Assembly (NCBI RefSeq): GCF_022818495.1 | Contig: NZ_CP089291.1 | Location: 3,551,501-3,615,500, forward strand | Length of the DNA stretch: 64,000 nucleotides | From: Fodinisporobacter ferrooxydans | GTDB taxonomy: Bacteria; Bacillota; Bacilli; Tumebacillales; MYW30-H2 | Direction of reading: 5' to 3' | Program-made: the position numbers and the translations under genes | The notes under the pieces: generated by a model | What the model was told of the DNA's origin: nothing | What the model saw: the letters and a program-made list of their open reading frames with translations, nothing else | Databases searched by the model: none | Part shown: positions 24,674 through 33,837 of the stretch, piece after piece | Layout of the letters: every line of letters starts with the position of its first letter | Numbering within the stretch: position 1 is the stretch's first letter

Positions 24674-25894
24674 GGTCTTTTGGCGATCGATGCCGTAGGA
24701 GTCACAAATATTTATAGCATGACGTATACAGGTGTATTTCTGGCCATTTCGGCGGCAATATCCGTTTTTCTGGCACGCGCAGCAGGAGCAAAGGAACTGG
24801 CAAAGGGTAAATCGTCCATTTGGCATGGGTTACTTATCGCATTGGTATCCGGTGCATTCACAGGAATGCTCTCGGTTATTTTTGCAAAACCGCTTTTACA
24901 TATCATGGGGGCTTACGGGTCTTTGGAAGAGACCGCATTGCCTTATTTTCGGGTAGTGTTGGGAATTTCGCCACTTATCGCTGTATTTACGGCACAATCT
25001 GCTGCATTCCGCGCTATAGGAGATACCAAGACACCTTTGCGAATCGGTCTTGAAATGAATCTGATTCATGTTGTGTTCGACTATGTCTTGATTTTCGGCA
25101 TTGGCCCGTTCAAAGGTTACGGCTTGTATGGTGCAGCTTGGGCAATGGTGCTTGCAAGAATCTACGCATGGATCCGTCTATGGTACAAGTCTCGCAAAGT
25201 TTGTGCGCTGCATCTGAACATGGAGGATGTCAAGCTTCGCAGGAAGTTATTCATGCGAATGATCCGCTTTGCGATCCCTGCTGCTGTTGAACGATTATCT
25301 ATGCGGCTTGGCCAGGTAATATATTTCGGATTGATCGTGCGTATGGGTGTCGAAGTGTATGCAACACATAACATTGCAGGAACACTCACTACGTTTGCAT
25401 TTACAATCGGCAATGGATTTGCAACTGCAGCAACTGCCACGATCGGGCAGGCGATTGGCAGCGGGGACGCATCTGAAGTGCGTTTGTACAGACGATGGAG
25501 TTACATACAGTCTGCCATCGCCATGACAATAGTGACAGCGTTGCTTTGTCTGCTTAGTCCGTGGATCGGCTTGTTTTTTACACAGAATCAAAATGTCATT
25601 CATTTGCTTACCGTTATTTTGGCTATCGATACTTTTTCACAACCTTTTCTTGCGGCTGTTTTAGTGGATACAGCTGCCATTCAGGCAGGTGGAAACAGTC
25701 AATATCCGATGCTTGTCACAACGATTGGCATATGGGTTATACGGACACTCGGAGTCTATATATTTGCATGGCGACTCGGGTTTGGATTGCCTGCCGTGTG
25801 GGTGAGCATTGCTTTTGACAATGCGTTGCGCGCAGGATTATTTTATTGGTATAGAAAAAGAAAAAACTGGGTTGTTTCACTGAAGCTTAAATAA
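24674..25894 (+). pseudogene. MATE efflux gene, 3' fragment (about 90% of the protein)
   Basis: 406 codons continuing the split MATE protein with GLLAIDAVGVTNIYSMTYTG. About eleven hydrophobic helices are visible, with family features such as VFLARAAGAKELAKGK and FRAIGDTKTPLRIGLEMNLIHVVFDYVLIFG. A TTG at 24680 gives a long internal frame, but there is no RBS in front of it and the first helix would be missing, so function is unlikely. The frame is intact to its end, so the insertion appears recent. Confidence 0.85.
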
Positions 25895-25903
25895 TGTTTT
25901 CAA

Positions 25904-25932
25904 AAGCCACTCCAATCAAATGAGAGTGGCTT
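25904..25932 (+). terminator. Hairpin after the MATE fragment
   Basis: Perfect 9-bp arms AAGCCACTC (25904-25912) and GAGTGGCTT (25924-25932), but AAAAATAA follows on this strand, so termination may be weak here. Confidence 0.5.
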
Positions 25933-26093
25933 AAAAATAAAGCTTGCAGCGCTTGGCATCCTTACCCGATCATACGAATTGACTTAAATGGTTTCTGAAA
26001 AATAAGGATAAAGTTGGATGATTAGGGAAATGTAGTGTATGAACAATCAATCCAGCATGTTGCAGCAAGTTTATTACAGGAAGGAATGTGGGT

Positions 26094-27791
26094 ATGCGCA
26101 AGCCGTTCCCCATAAAAAAAAGCAGGCTTAACTCCGGATTGCTTGGCACCAAATCATATCAAGAACAAAAACAGGACGCTAAGGAAATAAATATGCAGCA
26201 ACATCAACAAGCGCATCAGGCAACGTGTGCAAAGAACCTGGATAAAAAGTCCGAGCCCAAGAACATACAGATCCATACTGATGTGGCCCGCAATAAGACA
26301 TATTTGACGGAGTTGTTTTCCAAATGCTCGGATATCATTTTGCATGAAATTCAGATTATCAACGGGCCGAACATGCTGCTGTTGAAAGTGGATGGCCTTG
26401 CCGACACCAGTCATTTTGATGACAATGTGTTAAAATCGCTGATGCTTAGTCCCGGCGTGGCGGCACAAATGGATCAGCAGCCGCCATATACGGCGGAAGA
26501 GCTTATGATGCGTTTCATTCCCATGGGACAATCCAAAATCATGAAGACGATGTCGGAAGCGATCGATCATGTGCTTACAGGGGATACTGTCGTGTTTTTC
26601 AATGGATATGATCAAGCGATCGCGATCAGTGCAAAGAAATGGGAACATCGCGCCCCGGAGGAGCCGTCGACAGAAGCGGTTGTACGAGGCCCGCGGGAGG
26701 GGTTTGTGGAAAGCATCCGCACAAATACCGCCCTGTTGCGACGGCGCATTCGAACCGTTGATTTTAAAATCGAAAGCCTGAAAGTAGGGCGTGTGACCAA
26801 AACGGATGTGGCCCTTGCCTACATCGAAGGAATCGTCACAGATTCTGTAGTCGATGAGTTGAGAACGCGTCTAGAAAGAATCGACATCGACGGTGTCATC
26901 GACAGCGGCTATATCGTGGAATTTATCGAAGATCAGCCGCTATCGCCATTTCCGCAAATCCAGTCAACGGAACGTCCGGATACGGTGACGGCATGTCTGT
27001 TGGAAGGACGTTGTGTCATATTGATTGACGGGAGCCCATTTACTTTGATTGCACCTGTGAATATTTGGGGATCCCTGCAGGCAAATGAGGATTATTACCA
27101 GAGATTTTTGGCGGCTACCATCATTCGCTGGATCCGTTACATTTTCACACTCATGGCGCTCTTGTTGCCGTCTATGTATATTGCTATTACAACATTTCAT
27201 CAAGAAATGCTTCCGACCAATCTGTTGCTAAGTTTGGCAGCCGCCCGTGAAGCATCCCCTTTTCCGGCTCTGGTGGAGGCGTTCATCATGGAGATCACAT
27301 TTGAGGCGTTACGTGAGGCAGGCGTGCGATTGCCAAAAGCGGTCGGGCAAGCGGTCAGTATTGTCGGGGCACTGGTGATCGGGCAAGCAGCCGTGCAAGC
27401 GGGGATTGTGTCATCGCCAATGGTGATTATCGTCTCCGTGACCGGCATCGCCAACTTTACGATACCGCGCTATGAATTTGCCTTGGGCATTCGCATACTA
27501 CGGTTTCCGCTTATGATCTTGGCTGGAACGTTTGGATTGTACGGAATTGTCATCGGCTTGATCGCGATTATCGGACATATTTGCGCTCTGCGGTCAGTGG
27601 GCGTGCCCTATGCCGCGCCACTTGCACCATTTTCCATAAAGGGGTTAAAAGATACATTGCTGCGAGCACCATGGTATTCCATGAATTGGCGTCCGCGGTT
27701 ATTCGGCTATCAAAACAGTGTGCGCGTTCCAAAAGGTCAGAAGCCTCGTCCGCCGCAGCAGAATGTTCCAAAACGGCGGGGAGGATCCTGA
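26094..27791 (+). CDS. Spore germinant receptor A subunit (GerA/GerKA family)
   Basis: 565-residue A subunit of a Ger receptor in the inner spore membrane that senses germinants. The soluble N-terminal region (NKTYLTELFSKCSDIILHEIQII) is followed by the family core VVRGPREGFVESIRTNTALLRRRIR, then SYIVEFIEDQPLSPFPQIQSTERPD-like sequence, with four or five membrane helices after residue ~340 (RYIFTLMALLLPSMYIAITTFH, AVQAGIVSSPMVIIVSVTGI). ATG 26094 has AGGAAGGAATG upstream; GTG 26088 is an alternative. The stop overlaps the next start (TGATG), so the ger genes form one coupled operon. No sigma-G promoter could be named with confidence. Confidence 0.92.
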   Translation: MRKPFPIKKSRLNSGLLGTKSYQEQKQDAKEINMQQHQQAHQATCAKNLDKKSEPKNIQIHTDVARNKTYLTELFSKCSDIILHEIQIINGPNMLLLKVDGLADTSHFDDNVLKSLMLSPGVAAQMDQQPPYTAEELMMRFIPMGQSKIMKTMSEAIDHVLTGDTVVFFNGYDQAIAISAKKWEHRAPEEPSTEAVVRGPREGFVESIRTNTALLRRRIRTVDFKIESLKVGRVTKTDVALAYIEGIVTDSVVDELRTRLERIDIDGVIDSGYIVEFIEDQPLSPFPQIQSTERPDTVTACLLEGRCVILIDGSPFTLIAPVNIWGSLQANEDYYQRFLAATIIRWIRYIFTLMALLLPSMYIAITTFHQEMLPTNLLLSLAAAREASPFPALVEAFIMEITFEALREAGVRLPKAVGQAVSIVGALVIGQAAVQAGIVSSPMVIIVSVTGIANFTIPRYEFALGIRILRFPLMILAGTFGLYGIVIGLIAIIGHICALRSVGVPYAAPLAPFSIKGLKDTLLRAPWYSMNWRPRLFGYQNSVRVPKGQKPRPPQQNVPKRRGGS

Positions 27792-28894
27792 TGCTGGAAA
27801 AAGGCCGAATTTCAAGCATACAGTTTTATATGGTTTCGATTATGATTGTAATTGGCACCACCATTTTGTTTATACCAGGCTTATCCGTGGGATTGGGGGG
27901 AAGGGATGCCTGGCTTGCTCCCATCCTCGCAGGACTCGTCGGCATGCTCGTCATGCTGGTGATGATCCGATTGAACAAATATTTCCCGGAGCAAACGCCG
28001 GTAGAATATCTGCAAATCTTGTTCGGAAAATGGCTGGGAGGAATCTTTGCGGCCTATTTGCTGTGGGCGTTATTGCGTTTTTTTGCGGCGATGATCCGCG
28101 AAGGCACGGACTTTATTATCACCGCTGCACTGAGCCGCACTCCGGCGGAAGTCATTACCGTTTTGATGCTGAGTGTCGTCTTTTACGTCGTTCGCCAAGG
28201 GGTTGAGGTGATCTCCCGTTTTACGCAGTTTGTGGTTGTCATCGAACTGACTCAAATGGTTGCAAGTGTTCTATTCTTTTCATCCAAGGATGTGGAAATC
28301 AGCCATCTGACCCCGCTCTTTGAAAAAGGGTTCCTACCTGTGTTAAAAAGCAGTTTCTTATTGAGCGGCTGGTTTGGAGAACTTATCGTGGTCGGATTTT
28401 TGCTGCCGTTTATTCGTGTCAGGCAAGGGACTGCCAAGGCGGGATTATGGGCTGTTGCAACCATCATCGTGTTGCTTGTGATCAGCAATTTTTACACGAT
28501 CGGCGTGTTCGGGGACGTGATCGCCTCGCGCATGCAATATGGCCTGTATGAAGTGGCACGTTATATCAGTATTGCCGAATTTTTTGAACGATTGGATCCG
28601 ATCGTCATGGGAACATGGATCATGCTGATGTTTTGCAAGCTTGCCATCTTTTGTTATGTCATCTCGCTGGGAATGGCACAATTGCTGAGATTTACTGATT
28701 ACCGGCCGCTTGTCAGCATCGTCTGCGTGATCGCATTTACGATGAGTGAACATATTTTCGTAAACCAAGGGGATATGGTTCATTATTTTTCAATTCCCTA
28801 TCCTCCATACGGATTTCTGTTGGAAGTGGTTGCACCAATCCTGATTCTCGGTTTTGCAATGTTTCGCATGCGAAAGGAGCATCAAAGTGTGTAA
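27791..28894 (+). CDS. Spore germinant receptor B subunit (GerAB/permease family)
   Basis: 367-residue membrane protein of the amino acid/polyamine permease fold, the B subunit that binds the germinant in Bacillus receptors. It begins MLEKGRISSIQFYMVSIMIVIGTTILFIPG and shows ten hydrophobic segments. ATG 27791 overlaps the preceding stop by one base and has GGGGAGGATCCTG upstream; the frame is open further upstream but that stretch lies inside the A-subunit gene. Confidence 0.92.
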   Translation: MLEKGRISSIQFYMVSIMIVIGTTILFIPGLSVGLGGRDAWLAPILAGLVGMLVMLVMIRLNKYFPEQTPVEYLQILFGKWLGGIFAAYLLWALLRFFAAMIREGTDFIITAALSRTPAEVITVLMLSVVFYVVRQGVEVISRFTQFVVVIELTQMVASVLFFSSKDVEISHLTPLFEKGFLPVLKSSFLLSGWFGELIVVGFLLPFIRVRQGTAKAGLWAVATIIVLLVISNFYTIGVFGDVIASRMQYGLYEVARYISIAEFFERLDPIVMGTWIMLMFCKLAIFCYVISLGMAQLLRFTDYRPLVSIVCVIAFTMSEHIFVNQGDMVHYFSIPYPPYGFLLEVVAPILILGFAMFRMRKEHQSV

Positions 28895-30077
28895 GAAAAA
28901 AAGGGGAAGTCATTTGGCGCTTGGCATCCTGCTTGGATGCAGTCTGTTTGGTTTGGCAGGCTGCTGGGATCGCGTGGAAGTCAATGATCTGGCGATCAGC
29001 ATGGCCGCATCCATCGACAGCGCTCCAGGCGGTAAAATCCGCTACAGCAAACAAATTGCCATACCTGGCAGAATGGGAGGGGGAACGGGTGGTCCGCCAA
29101 CTTCACAGGGTCCGCCCTATACAGTACTTTCAGCAGTTGGCGTTGACATGAAGGACGCCATGCAAAACATTCAAAAGAAATTGTCCCGGCGGCTGTTTTT
29201 GGCACATCGCCGGCTTTTTCTGATCGGAGAACCGCTGGCACGCAAGGGAATTAAAGATCAAATCGATGAAATGTCACGCAACCCGCAAACCCGTCTGCGC
29301 ACAAATGTAGTGGTCACAAAAGGCGAATCGCTGGACTATTTGAAAATGGGCTATCCCTTCGAACGGGTGCCCGCGGAAGGGTTGCGCAAGATTCTGTATG
29401 GAGAACAATCCAATTTTGAAATGGACATCAAGGAACTCATGGTTACATTGGCCACTCCTGGTTCTGAAGCGTTTGTGCCCATCATTACGCTTGGCCCACC
29501 TGCGACAGGGGCAGCCAAATCATTCAAAGCGGACGGATTGGCTGTATTTCGCAGCGGAAAAATGGTAGGAACGCTTACAGCACATCAGGAACGGGGGGTC
29601 TTGTGGCTGCGCAATCAAATCAACAGAGCGACGATCACGATCGGCGTACCGGGGCACAAAGGTAAAATCAGTATGAATTTGCTGCGTGTCCAAAGCGATT
29701 ATGGCATTAAAAAAATAAACGGACACCCAGCTATGTACATCCGATTTGTCCCAGAGGATGATATTTTGGAAAACAATACGGATTTGGATTTGAGCAATCC
29801 CAAAAATATTGCGCTCGTGGAGCGTATATTTTCTGCCAAGATCCAACGGGAAATCAAGGAATCACTCGACATTCTGCAACACCGCTATCATTCCGATATC
29901 GTGAAATTCGGGGACCGTGTACATCATGCATATCCGCAAGAATGGAACACATGGGTCAAACATTGGGATCGGGAATTTGCCCGCATGCCTGTTACAGTTG
30001 TAGTCAATGCAAAAGTTCGCAGAGTAGGGATGACGGGTCCTTCCTTAACGCGTATGGAAGGGGAGATCGAACACTGA
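28887..30077 (+). CDS. Spore germinant receptor C subunit (Ger(x)C lipoprotein)
   Basis: 396-residue lipoprotein C subunit. A short basic N-terminus and hydrophobic stretch end in lipobox LAGC (CWDRVEVNDLAI follows), so the protein is anchored on the outer face of the inner spore membrane. Family segments include RLFLIGEPLARKGIKDQIDEMSRNPQTR and a C-terminal domain with KIQREIKESLDILQHRYHSDIVKFGDRVHHAYPQEW. GTG 28887, behind AAAGGAG, is chosen because it gives a normal-length signal; it overlaps the B-subunit gene by 8 bases. Confidence 0.92.
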   Translation: MCKKKRGSHLALGILLGCSLFGLAGCWDRVEVNDLAISMAASIDSAPGGKIRYSKQIAIPGRMGGGTGGPPTSQGPPYTVLSAVGVDMKDAMQNIQKKLSRRLFLAHRRLFLIGEPLARKGIKDQIDEMSRNPQTRLRTNVVVTKGESLDYLKMGYPFERVPAEGLRKILYGEQSNFEMDIKELMVTLATPGSEAFVPIITLGPPATGAAKSFKADGLAVFRSGKMVGTLTAHQERGVLWLRNQINRATITIGVPGHKGKISMNLLRVQSDYGIKKINGHPAMYIRFVPEDDILENNTDLDLSNPKNIALVERIFSAKIQREIKESLDILQHRYHSDIVKFGDRVHHAYPQEWNTWVKHWDREFARMPVTVVVNAKVRRVGMTGPSLTRMEGEIEH

Positions 30078-30310
30078 TGGGAAAGATCATTGCCTGGATC
30101 CTCTGCCTGATCATTCTTGGTCTGTTGGATTTGCCAAACATGTGGAGAAAAAAAGACCGGTATGAAATGGGGATGTTTGGGGCGCTGCTGGTTGTTGGAG
30201 TTGTCTACGGCATCCTGTCAACATTAGGTATACCATTGCCAGACCCTAATCAGCTTGTTCGCGATTTTTTCGAACCATTGGGAAAGAGGTTGATGAAATC
30301 AGCCGTTTAA
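30077..30310 (+). CDS. Small two-helix membrane protein of the ger operon (D-subunit-like)
   Basis: 77 residues with two membrane helices (IIAWILCLIILGLLDLP and GMFGALLVVGVVYGILSTLGI) separated by a basic loop (NMWRKKDRYEM). The start overlaps the stop of the C-subunit gene (TGATG), so it is translated with the receptor. Some ger operons carry a fourth small membrane subunit that modulates receptor function; this fits by size and position. No other family is recognised. Confidence 0.75.
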   Translation: MGKIIAWILCLIILGLLDLPNMWRKKDRYEMGMFGALLVVGVVYGILSTLGIPLPDPNQLVRDFFEPLGKRLMKSAV

Positions 30311-30555
30311 TCGATCACGCGAAGACATTCGCGCTTTCTTTGCTGAAACATGATACAGAATGTAATTTGGGGGAAATGGCGTGTTTTTTAAATGTGCACA
30401 GATGTATTTTAACAAAACCTTAAACATCTCTTAATAATATACCGTTATATTATGTAATGTTTAATAAAGTTTCCTTCATTCCTTTTCAAATGGTGAGGTG
30501 TTTCGAGTAAGGGATGGTTCACTTTTAAGTGTTCGTAACATTGAGGAGGGTACAT

Positions 30556-31563
30556 TTGAGTTATACGATTAAAGATATTGCCAACCGGGCAGGAGTTTCA
30601 AAGTCTACAGTTTCCCGAGTGATATCCGGGAATGGCTATACAAGTCTTGAGACCCGGCAAAAAGTGTTGGATACCATTCAAGAACTGCACTATAAGCCGA
30701 ATGCGCTGGCAAGGGCCATGGTCTCGCAACGTACGCATAATATTGGGGTGATTATATATCGTCAGCATCATCCAATCGCATCACATCCGTTTTACGGCAA
30801 GATCCTGGATTCGATTCTAACGACCGCCGAGAGCCTTGATTATTCTGTATTTGTTACAACCGATAAGGAAATGTCCAGTCGTTCCGCTGATTTTATGCTG
30901 GAAAAAAGAGTAGATGGGTTGATTTTAATCAGTCGTCTCAGCAAAGAAGTCATTGATTATATTCATAGTTTTCAGATTCCGTATCTCATGGTAAATGGTA
31001 CGGTGGAGGATGATCAGGTGATCCAGATTGTGAATAATGATGAAAAAGGCGGCAGGCTTGCGGCAGAGCATTTATTTCAGTTGGGGCATCGCCAATTCAG
31101 TATCATTACAGGGCCACAGGAACATAGAAGCCATTATCTTAGATTTCAGAGTTTTCGCCGGAGAATCGAAGAACTCGGTGGAAATATTTTGAAGGAACAT
31201 GTCTATTTTTCGCCGACATCGAGATTCGAGGATGGTTTTAAAGGATTAAACATCATGTGGGAACGTTCCCGTCTGCCATTGGCCATTTTTGCAACGAATG
31301 ATATGTTGGCGCTTGGCGCGATACAATCACTCTGGGAAAAAGGTGTACGGGTCCCTGAAGATATGGCTGTTATGGGATTTGACAATGTGGAGTATTCAGC
31401 CATGTCCGTTCCTCCTTTAACGTCCATCCATGTGGAAAAAGAAAAAATGGGTTACGATGCAGTCATAACACTCGATCGATTAATCAAAGGTGAGACTGTG
31501 AATCCGGTTTGGATTGAACTAGAACCCAAGCTGGTTGTTCGAAAATCCACCTTGCGTGTTTAG
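30556..31563 (+). CDS. LacI-family transcriptional regulator
   Basis: 335 residues. The DNA-binding domain is YTIKDIANRAGVSKSTVSRVISGNG with the hinge helix PNALARAMVSQRT, followed by a type-1 periplasmic-binding-like sensor domain (HNIGVIIYR...AVMGFDNVEYSAMSVPPLTSIHVEKEKMG). TTG 30556 is chosen because GAGGAGGG sits 5 bases upstream and it gives the standard N-terminus. Two GGGAACGTTCCC palindromes ahead of the transporter operon at 32354 are its likely targets; a third copy lies inside this gene (31259-31270), possibly for autocontrol or looping. Confidence 0.9.
   Translation: MSYTIKDIANRAGVSKSTVSRVISGNGYTSLETRQKVLDTIQELHYKPNALARAMVSQRTHNIGVIIYRQHHPIASHPFYGKILDSILTTAESLDYSVFVTTDKEMSSRSADFMLEKRVDGLILISRLSKEVIDYIHSFQIPYLMVNGTVEDDQVIQIVNNDEKGGRLAAEHLFQLGHRQFSIITGPQEHRSHYLRFQSFRRRIEELGGNILKEHVYFSPTSRFEDGFKGLNIMWERSRLPLAIFATNDMLALGAIQSLWEKGVRVPEDMAVMGFDNVEYSAMSVPPLTSIHVEKEKMGYDAVITLDRLIKGETVNPVWIELEPKLVVRKSTLRV
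31259..31270. promoter_or_regulatory. Third GGGAACGTTCCC palindrome, inside the LacI gene
   Basis: The 16 bases ATGTGGGAACGTTCCC (31255-31270) are identical to those at both operator copies near 32258 and 32298, about 1 kb downstream. Here they encode part of the regulator (codons for W-E-R-S-R region). Confidence 0.5.
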
Positions 31564-31626
31564 ATCGCGCAAATAGAAATTATAAAACCGAGTATTTGAA
31601 ACGGACATCTTAGAGGAGACAAATAA

Positions 31627-32067
31627 ATGAACGGGTATATCATGAGTGTTTTGCTTGCTGTTTTGGCAGGGGGAATGGGTGCAGTACAAGGGACGGTCAA
31701 CGCAGGGATCGGGAAAATCAATGGACAGTATGTGATGATCATCGGAGTCTCTATCGTCCAAGCCATTGTCAGCAGTGTTATTCTTCTGAAAAACGGTTGG
31801 CCCCCATCGTCTTCAAACTTATTTTCTCCCTGGATGATTCTGGCAGGGATATTGGGAGTAGGCATCATGTTTGGCATATCGTCTTCCATTGGATCCATCG
31901 GTCCCCTTACCGTTTATGTTTTGGTTATTCTCGGTCAAATCATGACATCAAGCGTCATTAATCATTTTGGGATGTTGGGAGTTCCGCGAATGCCGATCAC
32001 TCCTCAAAAGATCGCCAGCATTCTGATTATCCTGCTTGGAGTTTACTGCTTAAGCAAATCGTCTTAA
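31627..32067 (+). CDS. Small DMT-superfamily membrane protein (DUF606/YdcZ type)
   Basis: 146 residues, almost all hydrophobic, with five membrane segments. MSVLLAVLAGGMGAVQGTVNAGIGKINGQ and the C-terminal LGQIMTSSVINHFGMLG...ILIILLGVYCLSKSS match the YdcZ/DUF606 family, half-size relatives of EamA transporters that act as dimers. GAGGAGAC precedes ATG, 63 bases after the LacI gene. It might export a metabolite of the operon that follows, but no substrate is known. Confidence 0.8.
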   Translation: MNGYIMSVLLAVLAGGMGAVQGTVNAGIGKINGQYVMIIGVSIVQAIVSSVILLKNGWPPSSSNLFSPWMILAGILGVGIMFGISSSIGSIGPLTVYVLVILGQIMTSSVINHFGMLGVPRMPITPQKIASILIILLGVYCLSKSS

Positions 32068-32078
32068 ATCACCTACCG

Positions 32079-32122
32079 TATGTTAAAAACTACTATATGT
32101 TAAAAACTACTATATGTTAAAA
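32079..32122. repeat. Short tandem repeat, 17-bp unit
   Basis: Unit TATGTTAAAAACTACTA occurs at 32079-32095 and 32096-32112, followed by a partial copy to about 32122. It is intergenic, upstream of the LacI-type operators. Confidence 0.8.
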
Positions 32123-32257
32123 ATGCTAAGATGAAGCCCTGTATTTGGAAATTTAACGTTTACTGAAACTTAAAATTTAATCAATATGGATTTAATAATT
32201 AAAATTTATATTGATAACAGTAGAAATGAAACAAGAAATACATTTGGCAAGAAATGT

Positions 32258-32309
32258 GGGAACGTTCCCTTAAATTGAAATTGGCACTTCATGATGTGGG
32301 AACGTTCCC
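32258..32309. promoter_or_regulatory. Two LacI-type operators before the ABC transporter operon
   Basis: Perfect 12-bp palindromes GGGAACGTTCCC at 32258-32269 and 32298-32309, both preceded by ATGT, are exactly 40 bp apart (about four helical turns), so two dimers could bind on the same DNA face. The central CG and symmetry fit LacI-family sites. I could not assign a confident -35/-10 pair. The second copy ends 44 bases before the start codon. Confidence 0.8.
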
Positions 32310-32353
32310 CCAATTTAAGAATAACGACACGTTAAAGAGGGAGAGGTTCAAAA

Positions 32354-33739
32354 ATGAAACGATCAACAGCAGGTATTTTGGCGACTCTCGTACTGGGAAT
32401 GGGCATTGTGAGCGGTTGCGGGGGGAATGACACGAAAACAGTGCCTTCAGGCAATGCAAGTGGAGTTGTTACCATTGTAGCCCAAACAGCGGGGGAAGAA
32501 AAAACTCGCGTTGACAACCTGGTGCAAGCGGCTGATGAATTGAATAAGGAATTGAAAGCTGAAGGAAAAAACGTACAGGTCAAAGTGAAAACAAATGATT
32601 TCCAAGGTAGCTGGGATGACTATGCGAAACAGTTTATGCTCGCATTTAAAGCCAACAAAGCACCTGATATTTACGCGACAGGACATGAGAATATCGGTTG
32701 GTTGGCGGATGGACATTATATTCTGCCGCTAGATAGCTTGAAGAATTCGAAAGCCTACTCTGATGTTTTCCCTACTTTATGGAACGCCGTCACATATAAA
32801 GGCAAGATCTGGGGAGCGCCACAGGATACGGAAGCACGTCCGGTCTTCTATAATAAGGATATTTTAAAGAAAATGGGTTGGACGGACCAGCAGATCAATG
32901 ATCTCCCTGTCAAGGTAGAGAAGGGCCAATTTACTCTTGATGATATGACAAAGCTAGCGCAAGAAGCGCAATCGAAAGGATTGGCACAGTACGGAATTGT
33001 TCATCGTCCGGTCGACGGTCCTGACTTTTCGGAATTTGTTTATGATTTTGGCGGCAAGCTTTATGATCCGGCGCAAAATAAGATCGTGTTTGATAAACCG
33101 GCTGTAGCGAAACAGCTCAATTATTTCTATGAAATTGCACAAAAGAAATTAATTCCGGACCATTTGACATCGATGGATTGGACAAGCATCCACAAGACCG
33201 TTGTAAATGGCAAGACACTGTTTTATTACGGCGGAATCTGGAATGTGTTCAACTGGAGTCAAGGCAACTACAATGACAAGCTTGGAAAAGTCGATGCCAA
33301 GTGGGTCAATCAACATTTCGGAATGATGTTGGTTCCGGCGGCTGAAAAGGGCGGCAAACCGGTCACATTGTCGCACCCGTTTGTGTATACCGTATCTTCA
33401 CAAACGAAGCATGCGGATTTGGTGGAACGGTTGTTGGAATTGGTTGCTGCGCCTAAGTATCAAGTAAAACATGATTTGACGACGTTTCATCTGCCAGTGA
33501 CCAAGTCTGCGGCAGAAGATCCGGCATTCAAGGCAGACGTGACATTAGGGAACGTTTCCTATATGACAAACTATACGACATTCATACCGAATTTGGACAA
33601 ATTTCCGCAATATTCAAAAGATGTCTTCAATGCCATTCAGGCGGTGGAGCTTGGTAAACAAACACCGGATGCCGCTATGAAAGACTTGGAAGTTCAATTG
33701 AAAAATGATCTCGGCAATGAGTTGGAAATCGTTCAATAA
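32354..33739 (+). CDS. Extracellular solute-binding lipoprotein (family 1, UgpB/MalE-like)
   Basis: 461-residue binding protein of a CUT1-type ABC importer. The lipoprotein signal ends in VSGC at residue 22. The mature part has the family layout of a large two-lobed binder, with YAKQFMLAFKANKAPDIYATGHENIGWLADGHYILPL and KIWGAPQDTEARPVFYNKDILKKMGW. CUT1 binders take oligosaccharides, polyols or glycerophosphodiesters; the downstream phosphodiesterase favours the last. RBS is AAGAGGGAGAGG. Expression is probably controlled by the LacI-type regulator at 30556. Confidence 0.88.
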   Translation: MKRSTAGILATLVLGMGIVSGCGGNDTKTVPSGNASGVVTIVAQTAGEEKTRVDNLVQAADELNKELKAEGKNVQVKVKTNDFQGSWDDYAKQFMLAFKANKAPDIYATGHENIGWLADGHYILPLDSLKNSKAYSDVFPTLWNAVTYKGKIWGAPQDTEARPVFYNKDILKKMGWTDQQINDLPVKVEKGQFTLDDMTKLAQEAQSKGLAQYGIVHRPVDGPDFSEFVYDFGGKLYDPAQNKIVFDKPAVAKQLNYFYEIAQKKLIPDHLTSMDWTSIHKTVVNGKTLFYYGGIWNVFNWSQGNYNDKLGKVDAKWVNQHFGMMLVPAAEKGGKPVTLSHPFVYTVSSQTKHADLVERLLELVAAPKYQVKHDLTTFHLPVTKSAAEDPAFKADVTLGNVSYMTNYTTFIPNLDKFPQYSKDVFNAIQAVELGKQTPDAAMKDLEVQLKNDLGNELEIVQ

Positions 33740-33785
33740 TAAAGTACATGTGCCGGAAATAAGCCCCTTTGTAGCTGAATCGACA

Positions 33786-33818
33786 CCTTGTACCTGGCTC
33801 ATACAGCCGGGTACAAGG
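33786..33818 (+). promoter_or_regulatory. Strong hairpin between binding-protein and permease genes
   Basis: Arms CCTTGTACC (33786-33794) and GGTACAAGG (33810-33818), extended inside by GGCT/AGCC around loop CATAC. There is no T-run, so it is more likely an mRNA-stabilising or processing element that keeps binding-protein mRNA high than a full terminator. Confidence 0.6.
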
Positions 33819-33837
33819 ATTTAAAGGAGGAACGTTC

